This document shows, one piece after another, positions 23,578 through 35,442 of a DNA stretch of 64,000 bases. Source of the stretch: Pseudomonas sp. Seg1 (GTDB taxonomy: Bacteria > Pseudomonadota > Gammaproteobacteria > Pseudomonadales > Pseudomonadaceae); contig NZ_AP021903.1 in the NCBI RefSeq assembly GCF_018326005.1, positions 932,001-996,000 on the forward strand, written 5' to 3'. Both the position numbers and the translations under genes were made by a program. The notes under the pieces are model-generated. The model ran no database searches. It saw only the letters and a program-made list of their open reading frames with translations, and was not told where the DNA came from. Position 1 is the first letter of the stretch, and each line of letters opens with the position of its first letter.

Positions 23578-25494
23578 TTGAACGATATGGCAAAGAATCT
23601 GATCCTGTGGTTGATCATCGCGGCTGTCCTTGTGACGGTGATGAACAACTTCTCCAGCCCTAACGAGCCGCAGACCCTCAACTATTCCGACTTCATCCAG
23701 CAGGTCAAGGATGGCAAGGTCGAGCGCGTCGCGGTTGATGGCTATGTGATTACCGGCAAGCGCAACGACGGCGACAGCTTCAAGACCATTCGTCCGGCAA
23801 TTCAGGACAATGGCTTGATCGGTGACCTGGTCGACAACCACGTTGTGGTTGAAGGCAAGCAGCCTGAGCAGCAAAGCATCTGGACCCAGTTGCTGGTGGC
23901 CAGCTTCCCGATCCTGGTGATCATCGCGGTGTTCATGTTCTTCATGCGCCAGATGCAGGGTGGTGCCGGCGGCAAGGGCGGGCCGATGAGTTTTGGCAAG
24001 AGCAAGGCGCGCCTGCTTTCCGAGGATCAGGTGAAAACTACCCTGGCTGACGTTGCAGGTTGCGACGAAGCCAAGGAGGAAGTCGGCGAGCTCGTCGAGT
24101 TCCTCCGTGATCCGGGCAAGTTCCAGCGTCTTGGCGGTCGCATTCCTCGCGGCGTGTTGATGGTCGGTCCTCCGGGTACCGGTAAAACCTTGCTGGCCAA
24201 GGCTATTGCCGGCGAGGCCAAGGTGCCTTTCTTCACTATTTCCGGTTCTGACTTTGTCGAGATGTTCGTCGGCGTCGGCGCAAGCCGTGTTCGTGACATG
24301 TTCGAGCAGGCGAAGAAGCACGCGCCGTGCATCATTTTCATCGACGAAATCGACGCCGTCGGTCGCCATCGTGGCGCCGGCATGGGCGGCGGTCATGACG
24401 AGCGCGAGCAGACTCTCAACCAGTTGCTGGTGGAGATGGACGGCTTCGAAATGAACGATGGCATCATCGTGATTGCTGCAACCAACCGTCCTGACGTGCT
24501 CGACCCTGCGCTGCTGCGTCCAGGTCGTTTCGACCGTCAAGTGGTTGTCGGTCTGCCGGATATCCGTGGTCGCGAACAGATCCTCAAGGTTCACATGCGT
24601 AAAGTGCCAATGGGTGACGACGTTGCTCCGGCCGTTATCGCTCGTGGTACTCCAGGTTTCTCTGGTGCTGACCTCGCTAACCTGGTTAACGAAGCCTCGC
24701 TGTTTGCGGCTCGTGCCGGCAAGCGCATTGTCGAAATGAAAGAGTTCGAACTGGCCAAAGACAAGATCATGATGGGCGCTGAGCGCAAATCGATGGTCAT
24801 GTCCGAGAAAGAAAAGCAGAACACCGCTTATCACGAGGCGGGCCACGCTATTGTTGGTCGCGTCGTGCCTGAGCATGATCCGGTTTACAAGGTATCGATC
24901 ATTCCGCGCGGTCGTGCGCTGGGTGTGACGATGTTCCTGCCGGAAGAAGACCGCTACAGCTTGTCCAAGCGTGCATTGATCAGTCAGATCTGCTCGCTGT
25001 ACGGTGGCCGCATCGCTGAAGAAATGACGCTCGGTTTCGACGGCGTGACCACTGGTGCTTCCAACGACATCATGCGTGCCAGTCAGATTGCACGGAACAT
25101 GGTGACCAAGTGGGGCCTGTCGGAAAAACTCGGTCCACTGATGTATGCGGAAGAAGAAGGCGAAGTGTTCCTTGGTCGCGGCGGTGGTGGTCAGGCTGCA
25201 AGCTTCTCCGGAGAAACGGCCAAGCTGATCGACTCCGAAGTGCGCAGCATCATTGATCAGTGCTATGGCACGGCCAAGCAGATCCTCACGGACAACCGTG
25301 ACAAGCTCGATGCGATGGCTGATGCCCTGATGAAGTATGAAACGATCGATGCCGAACAGATCGACGACATCATGGCCGGCCGCACGCCTCGCGAGCCGCG
25401 TGATTGGTCGGGTGGCACCGGTACTCCGCCGCCTCCTGTTGTTCAGGATGAGCGTCCGGAAAAACCGATTGGCGGTCCGGCTGCTGACGTTTAA
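23578..25494 (+). CDS. ftsH: ATP-dependent zinc metalloprotease FtsH
   Basis: A 638-residue inner-membrane AAA protease that degrades unstable membrane and regulatory proteins such as sigma-32 and LpxC. Two transmembrane helices (about 5-25 and 105-125) flank a periplasmic domain; Walker A GPPGTGKT is near residue 200, and the zinc motif HEAGH is at 419-423. Translation may begin at TTG 23578, which is well spaced from AGAGGG, or at the ATG three codons later that gives the E. coli-like MAKNLIL. Confidence 0.97.
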   Translation: MNDMAKNLILWLIIAAVLVTVMNNFSSPNEPQTLNYSDFIQQVKDGKVERVAVDGYVITGKRNDGDSFKTIRPAIQDNGLIGDLVDNHVVVEGKQPEQQSIWTQLLVASFPILVIIAVFMFFMRQMQGGAGGKGGPMSFGKSKARLLSEDQVKTTLADVAGCDEAKEEVGELVEFLRDPGKFQRLGGRIPRGVLMVGPPGTGKTLLAKAIAGEAKVPFFTISGSDFVEMFVGVGASRVRDMFEQAKKHAPCIIFIDEIDAVGRHRGAGMGGGHDEREQTLNQLLVEMDGFEMNDGIIVIAATNRPDVLDPALLRPGRFDRQVVVGLPDIRGREQILKVHMRKVPMGDDVAPAVIARGTPGFSGADLANLVNEASLFAARAGKRIVEMKEFELAKDKIMMGAERKSMVMSEKEKQNTAYHEAGHAIVGRVVPEHDPVYKVSIIPRGRALGVTMFLPEEDRYSLSKRALISQICSLYGGRIAEEMTLGFDGVTTGASNDIMRASQIARNMVTKWGLSEKLGPLMYAEEEGEVFLGRGGGGQAASFSGETAKLIDSEVRSIIDQCYGTAKQILTDNRDKLDAMADALMKYETIDAEQIDDIMAGRTPREPRDWSGGTGTPPPPVVQDERPEKPIGGPAADV

Positions 25495-25502
25495 GGTTTG
25501 AA

Positions 25503-26354
25503 ATGACTTCTGTACAGTCCCTGACCCGGTTGCCTTGCGGCAACCGGGTTCTTGATTTGGCCCAGACGCATGTCATGGGCATTCTCAATGTCACTCCCGA
25601 TTCCTTTTCCGATGGTGGCCGACACAGCCAGCTCGATGCAGCGCTGCGCCATGCAGAAGCCATGGTTGTTGCGGGTGCGACGCTGATCGATGTGGGAGGT
25701 GAATCCACTCGTCCCGGCGCGCGAGCGGTATCTCCGCTGGAAGAGCTTGAGCGCGTGGCGCCAATCGTGGAGCTGATCAATCGTGAGCTCGACGTCATCA
25801 TCTCGGTCGATACGTCGACTCCCGCCGTGATGCGAGAAACAGCGCGGCTGGGTGCAGGTTTGATCAACGATGTGCGATCGCTGCAGCGCGATGGAGCGCT
25901 GGACGCCGCAGCGGCCACAGGGTTGCCTGTGTGTCTCATGCATATGCTCGGTGAGCCCGGTGACATGCAGGACAATCCGCAATATCAGAATGTCACCCGA
26001 GAAGTAGGCGAGTTTCTCACCGAGCGCATGGCTCGATGTGCGCTGGCGGGTATCCCGGCTGAGCGGATCATTCTCGACCCTGGGTTTGGCTTCGCCAAAA
26101 CACTGCAGCACAATTTAAGCTTGTTCAAGCATCTGGAAGCTCTGCACGCGTTGGGCCGGCCGTTATTGGTGGGTGTTTCGCGCAAAAGCATGATTGGCCA
26201 TGCCCTGAATCGCCCGGTCGGCGAGCGGCTTTTTGGGGGCTTGGCGCTGGCAGCGCTGGCATCTGCCAAAGGCGCGCGTATATTGCGCGTCCATGATGTG
26301 GCGGAAACGGTGGATGTGGTGCGGATGATCGCGGCCGTGGAATCAGCCGAATAA
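25503..26354 (+). CDS. folP: Dihydropteroate synthase
   Basis: A 283-residue folate-pathway enzyme joining p-aminobenzoate to the pterin pyrophosphate. Signature segments are [15 protein letters not shown] (residues about 23-37), the GGESTRPGA loop, and [10 protein letters not shown]. It is a TIM barrel and the target of sulfonamides. It follows ftsH by 8 bp and glmM by 16 bp, forming the conserved ftsH-folP-glmM run. Confidence 0.97.
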   Translation: MTSVQSLTRLPCGNRVLDLAQTHVMGILNVTPDSFSDGGRHSQLDAALRHAEAMVVAGATLIDVGGESTRPGARAVSPLEELERVAPIVELINRELDVIISVDTSTPAVMRETARLGAGLINDVRSLQRDGALDAAAATGLPVCLMHMLGEPGDMQDNPQYQNVTREVGEFLTERMARCALAGIPAERIILDPGFGFAKTLQHNLSLFKHLEALHALGRPLLVGVSRKSMIGHALNRPVGERLFGGLALAALASAKGARILRVHDVAETVDVVRMIAAVESAE

Positions 26355-26370
26355 GAATGGTGGAGCAATT

Positions 26371-27708
26371 ATGAGCAAAAAATACTTTGGTACTGACGGT
26401 ATTCGCGGTCGTGTGGGTGTTTATCCGATCACTCCTGACTTTATGCTCAAGCTTGGCTGGGCCGCCGGTATGGCGTTTCGCAAGATGGGTGCCTGCAAAG
26501 TGTTGGTTGGCAAGGACACGCGCATTTCCGGGTACATGTTCGAGTCGGCCCTTGAAGCCGGCCTGACCTCGGCAGGTGCCGATGTCATGCTGCTCGGTCC
26601 GATGCCGACGCCGGCTATCGCCTATCTGTCGCGAACCTTCCAGGCTGAGGCTGGTATCGTGATTAGTGCGTCGCACAATCCGCATGACGACAACGGTATC
26701 AAGTTCTTCTCTGGCAAAGGCACCAAGTTGCCGGATGAGCTGGAGCTTATGATCGAAGAGTTGCTTGATGCGCCGATGACGGTGGTTGAGTCGAGCAAGA
26801 TCGGCAAAGTGTCGCGAATCAATGACGCCTCCGGTCGCTACATCGAGTTCTGCAAGAGCAGCGTGCCAACCGGGACCAACTTTAATGGTCTCAAGATCGT
26901 CATTGATTGCGCACATGGTGCGACCTACAAGGTAGCGCCGAGCGTTTTTCGTGAGTTGGGTGCAGAAGTCGTCGTGCTGTCGGCTCAGCCCAATGGCCTG
27001 AACATCAACGACAATTGCGGCTCGACCCATATGGATCAGTTGCAGGCTGCGGTGCTGGCCGAGCATGCCGATCTGGGTATCGCTTTTGATGGTGATGGTG
27101 ATCGGGTGCTGATGGTGGATCACACGGGCGCGATTGTTGATGGTGACGAGTTGTTGTTCATCATTGCTCGTGACTTGCATGAGCGCGGCAAATTGCAGGG
27201 CGGTGTGGTCGGTACCCTGATGAGTAACCTCGGCCTGGAGCTGGCGCTGGCGGAGCTTTCGATTCCATTCATTCGCGCCAACGTTGGCGACCGTTATGTG
27301 ATCGCCGAATTGCTTGAGCGCAACTGGCTGGTCGGTGGTGAGAACTCGGGGCACATCGTTTGCTTCAATCATACGACGACCGGCGATGCGATCATCGCTG
27401 CGCTGCAAGTGCTGATGGCACTGAAGACACGCAACGAAGGTCTGGCACAAACCCGTCAGGCGTTGCGCAAGTGCCCTCAGGTGCTGATCAATGTGCGTTT
27501 CGGTGGCGGTGAAAACCCGCTGGAGCATCCGGCTGTCAAGGAAGCCAGTGCGCGCGTCACTCAGGCAATGGCGGGCCGCGGACGGGTGCTTTTGCGCAAG
27601 TCCGGTACAGAGCCTCTGGTGCGTGTGATGGTCGAAGGTGAGGACGAAACTCAGGTTCGCAGCTATGCCGAAGAACTGGCAAAACTGGTAAGTGAAGTTT
27701 CTGCCTGA
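26371..27708 (+). CDS. glmM: Phosphoglucosamine mutase
   Basis: A 445-residue enzyme converting glucosamine-6-phosphate to glucosamine-1-phosphate for peptidoglycan and LPS. The phosphoserine loop [10 protein letters not shown] has its active Ser at residue 101, the metal loop DGDGDR lies near 240-245, and the phosphate-binding [11 protein letters not shown] is near the C-terminus. A good ribosome site (GGTGGAG) precedes the ATG. Confidence 0.98.
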   Translation: MSKKYFGTDGIRGRVGVYPITPDFMLKLGWAAGMAFRKMGACKVLVGKDTRISGYMFESALEAGLTSAGADVMLLGPMPTPAIAYLSRTFQAEAGIVISASHNPHDDNGIKFFSGKGTKLPDELELMIEELLDAPMTVVESSKIGKVSRINDASGRYIEFCKSSVPTGTNFNGLKIVIDCAHGATYKVAPSVFRELGAEVVVLSAQPNGLNINDNCGSTHMDQLQAAVLAEHADLGIAFDGDGDRVLMVDHTGAIVDGDELLFIIARDLHERGKLQGGVVGTLMSNLGLELALAELSIPFIRANVGDRYVIAELLERNWLVGGENSGHIVCFNHTTTGDAIIAALQVLMALKTRNEGLAQTRQALRKCPQVLINVRFGGGENPLEHPAVKEASARVTQAMAGRGRVLLRKSGTEPLVRVMVEGEDETQVRSYAEELAKLVSEVSA

Positions 27709-27773
27709 TTCGGCTTGCAAGCCATGATTGTGTTGGGTAACATCTGCGCCCACTTTGACCGACGAGGTACAGC

Positions 27774-28529
27774 ATGCGTCGCCCTATGGTAGCTGGTAAC
27801 TGGAAGATGCACGGTACCCGCGCCAGCGTCGCTGAGCTGATCAACGGCCTTCGTCATCTGGCCTTGCCAAGCGGTGTTGATGTCGCGGTATTCCCGCCTT
27901 GCTTGTATATCAATCAAGTGATTGATGGCTTGAAAGGTAAATCGATTTCGGTCGGTGCGCAGAATTCTGCGGTGGAATCCATGCAAGGTGCATTGACTGG
28001 TGAGATAGCGCCGAGTCAGTTGGTGGATGCAGGTTGTTCCCTGGTGCTTGTCGGGCACTCCGAACGCCGTCAGATAATGGGCGAGCGAGACGGAATGCTG
28101 AATCGCAAGTTCGCAGCGGCACAGGCATGTGGCTTGATTCCGGTGCTGTGTGTAGGGGAAACCCTTGAGCAGCGTGAAGCCGGGAAAACTCTTGAGGTTG
28201 TCGGGCGTCAGCTGGGCAGCATCATCGAGGAGTTGGGGGTCGGTGCTTTTGCCAAGGCAGTCATAGCTTACGAGCCGGTCTGGGCAATTGGTACTGGACT
28301 GACTGCAACGCCGCAACAGGCTCAGGATGTGCATAAGGCCATTCGCGAGCAGTTGGCGGCAGAGAATTCTGAAGTCGCACGAGGTGTGCGGCTTCTATAC
28401 GGCGGCAGCGTGAAGGCGGCCAATGCGGTCGAACTGTTCGGCATGCCGGATATCGATGGGGGGCTCATTGGTGGAGCTTCCCTGAATGCAGATGAGTTCG
28501 GTGCGATCTGTCGCGCCGCGGGAAACTGA
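27774..28529 (+). CDS. tpiA: Triosephosphate isomerase
   Basis: A 251-residue TIM-barrel enzyme of glycolysis and gluconeogenesis. It carries the N-terminal GNWKMHGT (catalytic Lys), His 95 in VGHSERR and Glu 167 in [11 protein letters not shown], followed by the phosphate loop YGGSV. It lies 65 bp after glmM and only 4 bp before secG, matching the conserved glmM-tpiA-secG order. Confidence 0.98.
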   Translation: MRRPMVAGNWKMHGTRASVAELINGLRHLALPSGVDVAVFPPCLYINQVIDGLKGKSISVGAQNSAVESMQGALTGEIAPSQLVDAGCSLVLVGHSERRQIMGERDGMLNRKFAAAQACGLIPVLCVGETLEQREAGKTLEVVGRQLGSIIEELGVGAFAKAVIAYEPVWAIGTGLTATPQQAQDVHKAIREQLAAENSEVARGVRLLYGGSVKAANAVELFGMPDIDGGLIGGASLNADEFGAICRAAGN

Positions 28530-28533
28530 AAAA

Positions 28534-28920
28534 ATGCTGGAAACAGTCGTAGTCGTTTTTCATCTGCTGGGTGCATTGGGCGTAGTTGCTCTGGTTTTGC
28601 TGCAGCAGGGTAAGGGTGCGGACGCTGGCGCGTCTTTCGGAGCAGGTGCTTCAAATACTGTGTTCGGAAGCCAAGGTTCCTCTACCTTTCTTAGTAAGTT
28701 TACTGCTATACTTGCCGCCGGTTTCTTCATAACCAGCTTGGGGTTAGGTTACTTTGCTAAAGAGAAGGCTCATCAGCTAGCTCAAGCAGGATTGCCAGAT
28801 CCAGCAGTGTTGGAAGTACCTAAGCAACAACAACCGGCTTCTGATGATGTCCCGGTGCTTCAAGAGCAAAAGTCGGCTACTCCAGCGACTGACGTACCTC
28901 CAGCTCAAGAGCAGAAGTAA
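28534..28920 (+). CDS. secG: Sec translocase subunit SecG
   Basis: A 128-residue inner-membrane protein with two transmembrane helices (about 3-22 and 54-74) around the conserved [17 protein letters not shown] loop. The ATG at 28534 is chosen over upstream in-frame starts inside tpiA. The C-terminal tail from about residue 80 is Gln/Pro/Glu-rich, with a repeated VP..QEQK pattern, and its codon use is more AT-rich than nearby genes. tRNA-Leu starts 22 bp later, as in E. coli. Confidence 0.95.
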   Translation: MLETVVVVFHLLGALGVVALVLLQQGKGADAGASFGAGASNTVFGSQGSSTFLSKFTAILAAGFFITSLGLGYFAKEKAHQLAQAGLPDPAVLEVPKQQQPASDDVPVLQEQKSATPATDVPPAQEQK

Positions 28921-28942
28921 GAAGAGTTTCAAAAGTAGTTTT

Positions 28943-29028
28943 GCCGAGGTGGTGGAATTGGTAGACACGCAACCTTGAGGTGGTTGTGCCCATAGGGTGT
29001 AGGGGTTCGAGTCCCCTTCTCGGTACCA
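28943..29028 (+). tRNA. leuU: tRNA-Leu(GAG)
   Basis: An 86-base class II tRNA with encoded CCA. The anticodon stem CAACC/GGTTG holds loop TTGAGGT, giving anticodon GAG; a short variable arm and the T-arm GGGG-TTCGAGT-CCCC follow. Position after secG matches E. coli leuU. Confidence 0.96.
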
Positions 29029-29040
29029 ATTAGTCAGGAG

Positions 29041-29063
29041 AGCCCGCTGTTGCGGGCTTTCTT
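29041..29063 (+). terminator. Terminator after tRNA-Leu
   Basis: A 7-bp stem AGCCCGC/GCGGGCT with a TGTT loop and a following T-rich stretch lies 12 bp after the tRNA. Confidence 0.85.
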
Positions 29064-29080
29064 GCAGGTGGAAGGTTACA

Positions 29081-29109
29081 TTGACCCTGTAAGGGATCGG
29101 TCGTATACT
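29081..29109 (+). promoter_or_regulatory. Sigma-70 promoter of the initiator tRNA gene
   Basis: TTGACC and TATACT are separated by exactly 17 bp, close to the sigma-70 consensus, and the -10 ends 16 bp upstream of the tRNA-fMet. A GC-rich CGCCCC stretch just after the -10 resembles the stringent discriminator of stable RNA promoters. Confidence 0.85.
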
Positions 29110-29125
29110 TCCGCCCCAGCTTTGT

Positions 29126-29202
<77 letters not shown>

Positions 29203-29210
29203 GTTTAAGG

Positions 29211-29235
29211 AGCCCCTTTTAAGGGGCTTTTTGTT
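29211..29235 (+). terminator. Terminator after initiator tRNA
   Basis: AGCCCCTT/AAGGGGCT stem followed by TTTTTG. Classic intrinsic terminator 9 bp after the tRNA. Confidence 0.88.
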
Positions 29236-29277
29236 AGCTGGACACTTTCAACGCCGCTGTTCGACGGCGTTTCAAGG

Positions 29278-29304
29278 ATGGGCGTTTAGCCCATTTTTTT
29301 ATTT
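29278..29304 (+). terminator. Second terminator, just before rimP
   Basis: ATGGGC, a GTTTA loop, GCCCAT and seven T residues, ending about 40 bp before the rimP start. A smaller hairpin (AACGCCG/CGGCGTT) precedes it at 29251-29273. Being downstream of the tRNA's own terminator, it may attenuate the rimP-nusA-infB operon. Confidence 0.78.
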
Positions 29305-29341
29305 TGCATAGCATGCACATATCATGCACTAGGGGGTTCAG

Positions 29342-29800
29342 GTGTCGAGCAAGCTAGAAGAGTTGCAGGCCTTGCTGGCCCCGGTGGTCGTGGCCCTAGG
29401 CTATGAATGCTGGGGTATCGAGTTCTCGGCTCAAGGTCGTCACTCGATGTTGCGCGTTTATATCGATAAAGAGGGTGGCGTGCTGGTGGACGATTGCGCC
29501 ATTGTCAGCCGTCAGATCAGTGGTGTACTGGATGTTGAAGATCCAATCTCCGTTGAATACACCCTCGAAGTTTCCTCGCCTGGCATGGAGCGCCCACTGT
29601 TCACTCTTGAGCAGTTTGCAAAATTTGCCGGTGAACAAGTGAAGATCAAGCTGCGCTCGCCTTTCGAAGGTCGACGCAACTTTCAGGGCCTTCTGCGCGG
29701 TGTAGAAGAGCAGGATGTCGTGGTGCAAGTAGATGACCATGAGTTCCTGTTGCCGATCGATATGATCGACAAGGCCAACATTATTCCCAGTTTTGACTGA
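29342..29800 (+). CDS. rimP: Ribosome maturation factor RimP
   Basis: A 152-residue 30S assembly factor. The N-terminal alpha/beta domain and C-terminal SH3-like domain (from about residue 90) show the family segments [11 protein letters not shown] and [12 protein letters not shown]. Translation starts at GTG 29342 after AGGGGGT. It begins the rimP-nusA-infB-rbfA-truB-rpsO-pnp cluster of transcription and translation genes. Confidence 0.96.
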   Translation: MSSKLEELQALLAPVVVALGYECWGIEFSAQGRHSMLRVYIDKEGGVLVDDCAIVSRQISGVLDVEDPISVEYTLEVSSPGMERPLFTLEQFAKFAGEQVKIKLRSPFEGRRNFQGLLRGVEEQDVVVQVDDHEFLLPIDMIDKANIIPSFD

Positions 29801-29847
29801 GACGCGGATCCCGCGGATCCAATGGCTTGCGAAAGGCGAGGCGTACG

Positions 29848-31329
29848 ATGAGCAAAGAAGTACTGCTGGTTGTTGAGTCGGTATCCAATGAAAAGGGCGT
29901 ACCGGCAAGCGTAATTTTTGAAGCGCTGGAGCTGGCTCTGGCCACTGCTACCAAAAAGCGTTTTGAAGACGAAGTTGACCTGCGTGTGGAAATTAACCGC
30001 CACACCGGTTCTTACGAAACCTTCCGTCGCTGGACGGTCGTCGAAGAGAACGATCTCGACGATCCGGCTATCGAAACCTGGCCTACCAAGGTTGCCGAAA
30101 CGCATCCTGGTGCCAAGGTTGGCGACGTCGTTGAAGAAAAAATCGAATCCATCGAGTTCGGCCGCATTGCTGCGCAGACTGCCAAGCAAGTCATCGTGCA
30201 GAAAGTGCGTGAAGCCGAGCGCGCTCAAGTGGTCGACGCTTATCGCGAGCGCCTGGGGGAAATCATCTCCGGCACCGTGAAAAAAGTCACCCGCGACAAC
30301 GTGATCGTCGATCTGGGTAATAACGCTGAAGCGTTGCTGGCCCGTGAAGACATCATCTCTCGCGAAACCTTCCGTGTCGGCGTGCGTCTGCGTGCGCTGC
30401 TCAAGGAAATCCGCACCGAGAACCGCGGCCCGCAGTTGATCCTGTCGCGTACCGCGCCGGAAATGCTGATCGAGCTGTTCCGCATCGAAGTGCCGGAAAT
30501 TGCCGAAGGCCTGATCGAAGTAATGGCTGCGTCCCGTGATCCGGGTTCGCGCGCCAAGATCGCCGTCCGCTCCAAGGACAAACGCATCGACCCGCAGGGC
30601 GCTTGCATCGGTATGCGCGGTTCGCGCGTCCAGGCAGTGTCGGGTGAGTTGGGTGGTGAGCGTGTGGATATCGTCCTTTGGGATGACAACCCGGCTCAGT
30701 TCGTGATCAACGCCATGTCCCCGGCAGAGGTTGCGGCAATTATCGTTGACGAAGATGCCCATGCAATGGACATCGCCGTTGGCGCAGACAATCTGGCTCA
30801 GGCCATCGGTCGTGGTGGTCAGAACGTGCGTCTGGCGAGCCAATTGACTGGCTGGACCCTGAACGTGATGACCGAATCGGACATCCAGGCTAAGCAGCAA
30901 GCAGAAACCGGCGACATCCTGCGCAACTTCATCGACGAGCTGGAAGTCGACGAAGATCTGGCACAGGTGCTGGTAGATGAAGGCTTCACCAGCCTGGAAG
31001 AGATTGCCTACGTACCGTTGGAAGAAATGCTCAACATCGACGGCTTTGACGAAGATACCGTCAACGAGCTTCGTGCTCGTGCCAAGGATCGTTTGTTGAC
31101 CAAAGCCATCGCTACTGAGGAAAAGCTGGCAGACGCCCATCCGGCCGAAGACCTGCTCTCGCTTGAGGGTATGGACAAGGATTTGGCGATGGAACTGGCG
31201 GTGCGCGGCGTAATTACCCGCGAAGACCTGGCCGAGCAGTCTATTGACGATCTGCTCGACATCGACGGCATTGACGATGATCGTGCCGGCAAGTTGATCA
31301 TGGCCGCCCGAGCCCACTGGTTCGAGTAA
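29848..31329 (+). CDS. nusA: Transcription factor NusA
   Basis: A 493-residue RNA polymerase-binding factor for pausing, termination and antitermination. An N-terminal polymerase-binding domain is followed by S1 (about 135-200), KH1 and KH2 (about 230-345, with GxxG in GMRGSRV and GRGGQNVR) and two C-terminal acidic repeats (about 365-490). The ATG at 29848 is chosen; seven upstream in-frame codons lack family similarity. In E. coli NusA represses its own operon. Confidence 0.98.
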   Translation: MSKEVLLVVESVSNEKGVPASVIFEALELALATATKKRFEDEVDLRVEINRHTGSYETFRRWTVVEENDLDDPAIETWPTKVAETHPGAKVGDVVEEKIESIEFGRIAAQTAKQVIVQKVREAERAQVVDAYRERLGEIISGTVKKVTRDNVIVDLGNNAEALLAREDIISRETFRVGVRLRALLKEIRTENRGPQLILSRTAPEMLIELFRIEVPEIAEGLIEVMAASRDPGSRAKIAVRSKDKRIDPQGACIGMRGSRVQAVSGELGGERVDIVLWDDNPAQFVINAMSPAEVAAIIVDEDAHAMDIAVGADNLAQAIGRGGQNVRLASQLTGWTLNVMTESDIQAKQQAETGDILRNFIDELEVDEDLAQVLVDEGFTSLEEIAYVPLEEMLNIDGFDEDTVNELRARAKDRLLTKAIATEEKLADAHPAEDLLSLEGMDKDLAMELAVRGVITREDLAEQSIDDLLDIDGIDDDRAGKLIMAARAHWFE

Positions 31330-31356
31330 TTAGGCGCGGCCTGAGGAGAGAAGTGC

Positions 31357-33885
31357 ATGACGCAAGTCACGGTGAAACAACTGGCCGATGAGGTCAAAAC
31401 ACCGGTAGAGCGCCTGTTGCAGCAGATGCGTGAGGCAGGTCTGCCGCACACCGCCGCCGAAGAAAATGTGACTGACAGTGAGAAGCAATCCCTGCTGACT
31501 CACTTGAAGAGCAGCCACAAGGCGAAAGTGGAAGAACCACGCAAGATCACGCTGCAGCGTAAAACCACCAGCACCCTGCGTGTGGCTGGTAGCAAAAGCA
31601 TCAGCGTAGAAGTTCGCAAAAAGAAAGTTTTCGTACAGCGTAGCCCGGAAGAAATCGAAGCCGAACGCAAGCGTGAACTGGATGAGCGTCGCGCAGTAGA
31701 AAATGCTGCCCGTCAGAAGGCTGAAGAAGAAGCCAAGCAGCGCGCCGAAGAAGAAGCGCGCCGCCAGCCTGCTGCTGCGCAAACCGCTTCCAGCGACGCC
31801 GTTGCGGCGCCGGCTGCAGCTGCCGAACCAGTACGCGAAAGCGCACCGGTCGCCGCTGCTCCAGCACCGTCTGCTGACGTTCGTAACAAGCAGAACGAAC
31901 AGCGCCGTCCGGACAAACCACGTGCCGACGACAACAATCGTCGCAGTGGCGGTGGTGATGGCGAGCGTAAAAACGCCCCGCATCGCGCATCGGTCAAAGA
32001 GAAAGCGCCAGCTCCACGTGTCGCGCCACGGACTACCGACGAAGAAAGCGATGGCTTCCGTCGTGGTGGTCGCGGCAAGGCCAAGCTGAAGAAGCGTAAC
32101 GCCCACGGTTTCCAGAGCCCAACCGGCCCTGTCGTGCGTGATGTGCAGATCGGCGAGACCATCACTGTTGGCGATCTCGCCAATCAGATGTCGGTCAAGG
32201 CTGCTGAAATCATCAAGTTCATGTTCAAACTGGGTACTCCAGCGACCATCAACCAGGTGCTGGATCAGGAAACTGCTCAGCTGGTAGCCGAAGAACTGGG
32301 CCACAAAGTGACCCTGGTCAGCGACACCGCTCTGGAAGATTCCCTGGCCGAGTCCCTGAAGTTTGAAGGTGAGTCGTTCTCCCGTGCTCCAGTCGTGACC
32401 GTAATGGGCCACGTTGACCACGGTAAGACCTCGCTGCTCGACTACATCCGTCGCGCCAAGGTAGCTGCTGGCGAAGCCGGTGGTATCACCCAGCACATCG
32501 GTGCGTACCACGTTGAAACCGAACGCGGCATGGTCACCTTCCTCGACACCCCGGGTCACGCCGCGTTTACCGCAATGCGTGCTCGTGGTGCCAAGGCGAC
32601 CGACATCGTGATCCTGGTAGTTGCAGCGGACGACGGCGTTATGCCGCAGACCATTGAAGCTGTTCAGCACGCTGTTGCGGCTGGCGTTCCACTGGTTGTT
32701 GCAGTGAACAAGATCGACAAGCCGGGCGCTGATCTCGATCGCATCCGTAGCGAACTGTCGGTTCACGGCGTGACTTCGGAAGAGTGGGGCGGTGATACGC
32801 CGTTCGTACCGGTTTCGGCGAAAGTCGGTACTGGCGTGGACGAGCTGCTCGAGGCTGTTCTGCTGCAAGCTGAAGTTCTCGAACTGAAAGCAACCCCGTC
32901 GGCTCCTGGCCGTGGTGTTGTGGTGGAATCGCGTCTCGACAAAGGTCGTGGCCCGGTTGCAACCGTTCTGGTTCAAGACGGTACCCTGCGCCAAGGCGAC
33001 ATGGTCCTGGTCGGTTCGAACTATGGCCGTGTTCGCGCCATGCTCGACGAGAACGGCAAGCCGATCAAGGAAGCCGGTCCTTCCATCCCTGTCGAGATCC
33101 TCGGCCTGGATGGTACCCCGGACGCTGGCGACGAGATGAGTGTGGTTGCCGACGAGAAGAAAGCCCGTGAAGTGGCTCTGTTCCGTCAAGGCAAGTTCCG
33201 CGAAGTCAAACTGGCTCGCGCTCACGCCGGCAAGCTGGAAAACATCTTCGAAAACATGGGTCAGGCAGAGAAGAAGACGCTCAACATCGTCCTCAAATCC
33301 GACGTCCGTGGTTCGCTGGAAGCTCTGCAGGGCGCTCTGAATGGCCTGGGCAACGACGAAGTGCAAGTGCGCGTAGTCGGCGGCGGTGTCGGTGGTATCA
33401 CCGAGTCCGACGCCAACCTGGCACTGGCTTCCAACGCTGTACTGTTCGGCTTCAACGTGCGTGCCGATGCTGGCGCACGGAAGATCGTCGAGCAGGAAGG
33501 TCTGGATATGCGTTACTACAACGTGATCTACGACATCATCGAAGACGTCAAGAAAGCCCTGACCGGTATGCTCGGCAGCGATGTTCGCGAGAACATCCTG
33601 GGTATCGCCGAAGTGCGTGACGTGTTCCGTTCGCCGAAGTTTGGCGCGATCGCAGGCTGCATGGTGATCGAAGGTGTTGTGCACCGTAACCGTCCGATCC
33701 GTGTACTGCGTGAAGACATCGTTATCTTCGAAGGCGAGCTGGAATCCCTGCGCCGCTTCAAGGATGACGCTTCCGAAGTACGTGCCGGCATGGAATGCGG
33801 TATCGGCGTGAAGAGCTACAACGACGTCAAAGTCGGTGACAAGATCGAAGTCTTCGAGAAGGTTCAGGTTGCTCGCAGCCTCTAA
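31357..33885 (+). CDS. infB: Translation initiation factor IF-2
   Basis: An 842-residue GTPase that brings fMet-tRNA to the ribosome, encoded close to the initiator tRNA. The N-terminal IF2 subdomain is followed by a charged Ala/Glu/Arg linker (about 95-250), the G domain with GHVDHGKT at residues 351-358, DTPGH and NKID motifs, and C-terminal domains II-IV. The extended linker is typical of pseudomonads. Confidence 0.98.
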   Translation: MTQVTVKQLADEVKTPVERLLQQMREAGLPHTAAEENVTDSEKQSLLTHLKSSHKAKVEEPRKITLQRKTTSTLRVAGSKSISVEVRKKKVFVQRSPEEIEAERKRELDERRAVENAARQKAEEEAKQRAEEEARRQPAAAQTASSDAVAAPAAAAEPVRESAPVAAAPAPSADVRNKQNEQRRPDKPRADDNNRRSGGGDGERKNAPHRASVKEKAPAPRVAPRTTDEESDGFRRGGRGKAKLKKRNAHGFQSPTGPVVRDVQIGETITVGDLANQMSVKAAEIIKFMFKLGTPATINQVLDQETAQLVAEELGHKVTLVSDTALEDSLAESLKFEGESFSRAPVVTVMGHVDHGKTSLLDYIRRAKVAAGEAGGITQHIGAYHVETERGMVTFLDTPGHAAFTAMRARGAKATDIVILVVAADDGVMPQTIEAVQHAVAAGVPLVVAVNKIDKPGADLDRIRSELSVHGVTSEEWGGDTPFVPVSAKVGTGVDELLEAVLLQAEVLELKATPSAPGRGVVVESRLDKGRGPVATVLVQDGTLRQGDMVLVGSNYGRVRAMLDENGKPIKEAGPSIPVEILGLDGTPDAGDEMSVVADEKKAREVALFRQGKFREVKLARAHAGKLENIFENMGQAEKKTLNIVLKSDVRGSLEALQGALNGLGNDEVQVRVVGGGVGGITESDANLALASNAVLFGFNVRADAGARKIVEQEGLDMRYYNVIYDIIEDVKKALTGMLGSDVRENILGIAEVRDVFRSPKFGAIAGCMVIEGVVHRNRPIRVLREDIVIFEGELESLRRFKDDASEVRAGMECGIGVKSYNDVKVGDKIEVFEKVQVARSL

Positions 33886-33958
33886 CTCGCGCACTTCAGG
33901 AGCCGTGATGGTCGGCCGCACTGCAATGTGTGGCGCCTCACCCGGACTCTAAACGCAA

Positions 33959-33990
33959 CGCCCGGTCTGGCTTTTGTCAGGCCGGGCGTT
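33959..33990 (+). terminator. Weak hairpin between infB and rbfA
   Basis: CGCCCGGTCTGG pairs imperfectly with CAGGCCGGGCG around a T-rich loop, and only a short T-stretch follows. It probably modulates read-through or marks a processing site within the operon rather than ending it. Confidence 0.5.
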
Positions 33991-34044
33991 TGCCGCTTTC
34001 AGACCTTGCGGGTTTCGCCGTGGGGCAGTAACAGGTAACAAATC

Positions 34045-34446
34045 ATGGCAAAAGAATACAGCCGTACCCAACGTATCGGCGATCAGATGCAGCGCGAGCT
34101 GGCCCAACTGATCCGTCGTGAAGTCAAAGATCCACGCGTCGGTCTGGTCACCATTACCGCTGTGGAAGTCAGCCGTGACGTCGGTCACGCGAAGATTTTC
34201 ATCACCGTGATGGGGCAGGACAACGCCGAAGACATCGCGCAAAGCATCAAGGTACTGAATGCCGCCGCAGGTTTCCTGCGTATGCAACTGGCCCGCGAAA
34301 TGAAGCTTCGCAGCGTGCCGCAATTGCACTTCCATTACGACGAATCCGTCGTGCGTGGTGCGCATCTGTCGGCCCTGATCGAGCGCGCCGTGGCTGAAGA
34401 CAATCAGCATCCGGTGGCCGCTGAACCTGAAGACACCAAGGAGTAA
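34045..34446 (+). CDS. rbfA: Ribosome-binding factor A
   Basis: A 133-residue cold-shock 30S maturation factor with a single KH-like domain. Family segments [25 protein letters not shown] and the ARE-type [12 protein letters not shown] helix, quoted here in part, are intact. It lies between infB and truB with a 4-bp gap to truB. Confidence 0.96.
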   Translation: MAKEYSRTQRIGDQMQRELAQLIRREVKDPRVGLVTITAVEVSRDVGHAKIFITVMGQDNAEDIAQSIKVLNAAAGFLRMQLAREMKLRSVPQLHFHYDESVVRGAHLSALIERAVAEDNQHPVAAEPEDTKE

Positions 34447-34450
34447 TTCG

Positions 34451-35368
34451 GTGGCTCAGGTCAAACGTATCCGTCGTAACGTCAGTGGCATCATCCTGCT
34501 CGACAAGCCGCTGGGGTTCACCTCCAACGCCGCGTTGCAGAAGGTTCGCTGGCTGCTCAACGCCGAGAAGGCCGGTCACACCGGCAGTCTCGATCCGCTG
34601 GCCAGCGGCGTTCTGCCGCTGTGCTTCGGTGAGGCAACCAAGTTCTCGCAATATCTGCTCGATTCCGACAAGGCTTATGAAACCCTGGCGCAACTGGGCA
34701 AGACCACTACCACGGCCGATGCCGAAGGTGAGGTTTTGCAGGAACGCCCGGTGACCGTTGGTCGCTCCGATGTCGAGGCAGTCCTGCCGAAATTTCGTGG
34801 CCAAATCAGTCAGATACCGCCGATGTACTCGGCGCTCAAGCGTGATGGCCAGCCGCTGTACAAGCTGGCCCGTGCAGGTGAAGTAGTGGAGCGTGAACCG
34901 CGTTCTGTTACTATTGCGCGCTTGGAATTACTGGCCTTCGAAGGCGATACTGCGCGACTTGCGGTGGATTGCAGCAAAGGCACCTATATCCGCACCCTGG
35001 TGGAGGATATCGGTGAACAACTCGGTTGTGGTGCGTACGTCGCAGAATTGCGCCGTACCCAGGCCGGGCCTTTCACCCTGGCGCAGACCGTAACCCTCGA
35101 AGAGCTGGAAGCGGTACATGCCGAAGGCGGCAACGAAGCGGTCGACCGCTTCCTGATGCCATCGGACAGCGGCCTGCAGGATTGGCCGCTGCTGCACTTC
35201 TCGGAAGCGAGCGCGTTCTACTGGCTCAACGGCCAGCCAGTGCGTGCCCCGGATGCTCCGAAGTTCGGCATGGTACGGGTACAGGATCACAATGGTCGCT
35301 TCATCGGTATCGGTGAAGTGAGCGAAGACGGGCGCATTGCGCCACGTCGTTTGATTCGGTCGGAATGA
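34451..35368 (+). CDS. truB: tRNA pseudouridine-55 synthase
   Basis: A 305-residue enzyme modifying U55 in the T-loop of tRNAs. The catalytic Asp lies in [14 protein letters not shown] (residues about 41-54), with KxxKAY and the C-terminal PUA-like region. Translation begins at GTG 34451, four bases after the rbfA stop, implying coupling. A short inverted repeat without a T-run follows the stop. Confidence 0.97.
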   Translation: MAQVKRIRRNVSGIILLDKPLGFTSNAALQKVRWLLNAEKAGHTGSLDPLASGVLPLCFGEATKFSQYLLDSDKAYETLAQLGKTTTTADAEGEVLQERPVTVGRSDVEAVLPKFRGQISQIPPMYSALKRDGQPLYKLARAGEVVEREPRSVTIARLELLAFEGDTARLAVDCSKGTYIRTLVEDIGEQLGCGAYVAELRRTQAGPFTLAQTVTLEELEAVHAEGGNEAVDRFLMPSDSGLQDWPLLHFSEASAFYWLNGQPVRAPDAPKFGMVRVQDHNGRFIGIGEVSEDGRIAPRRLIRSE

Positions 35369-35442
35369 CCGAAACCAGCCTGTGTAAAAGCAGGCTGGCG
35401 AGTGTGGCTGTTAACAGGCACGGTCACGACTCATTTATAGAT

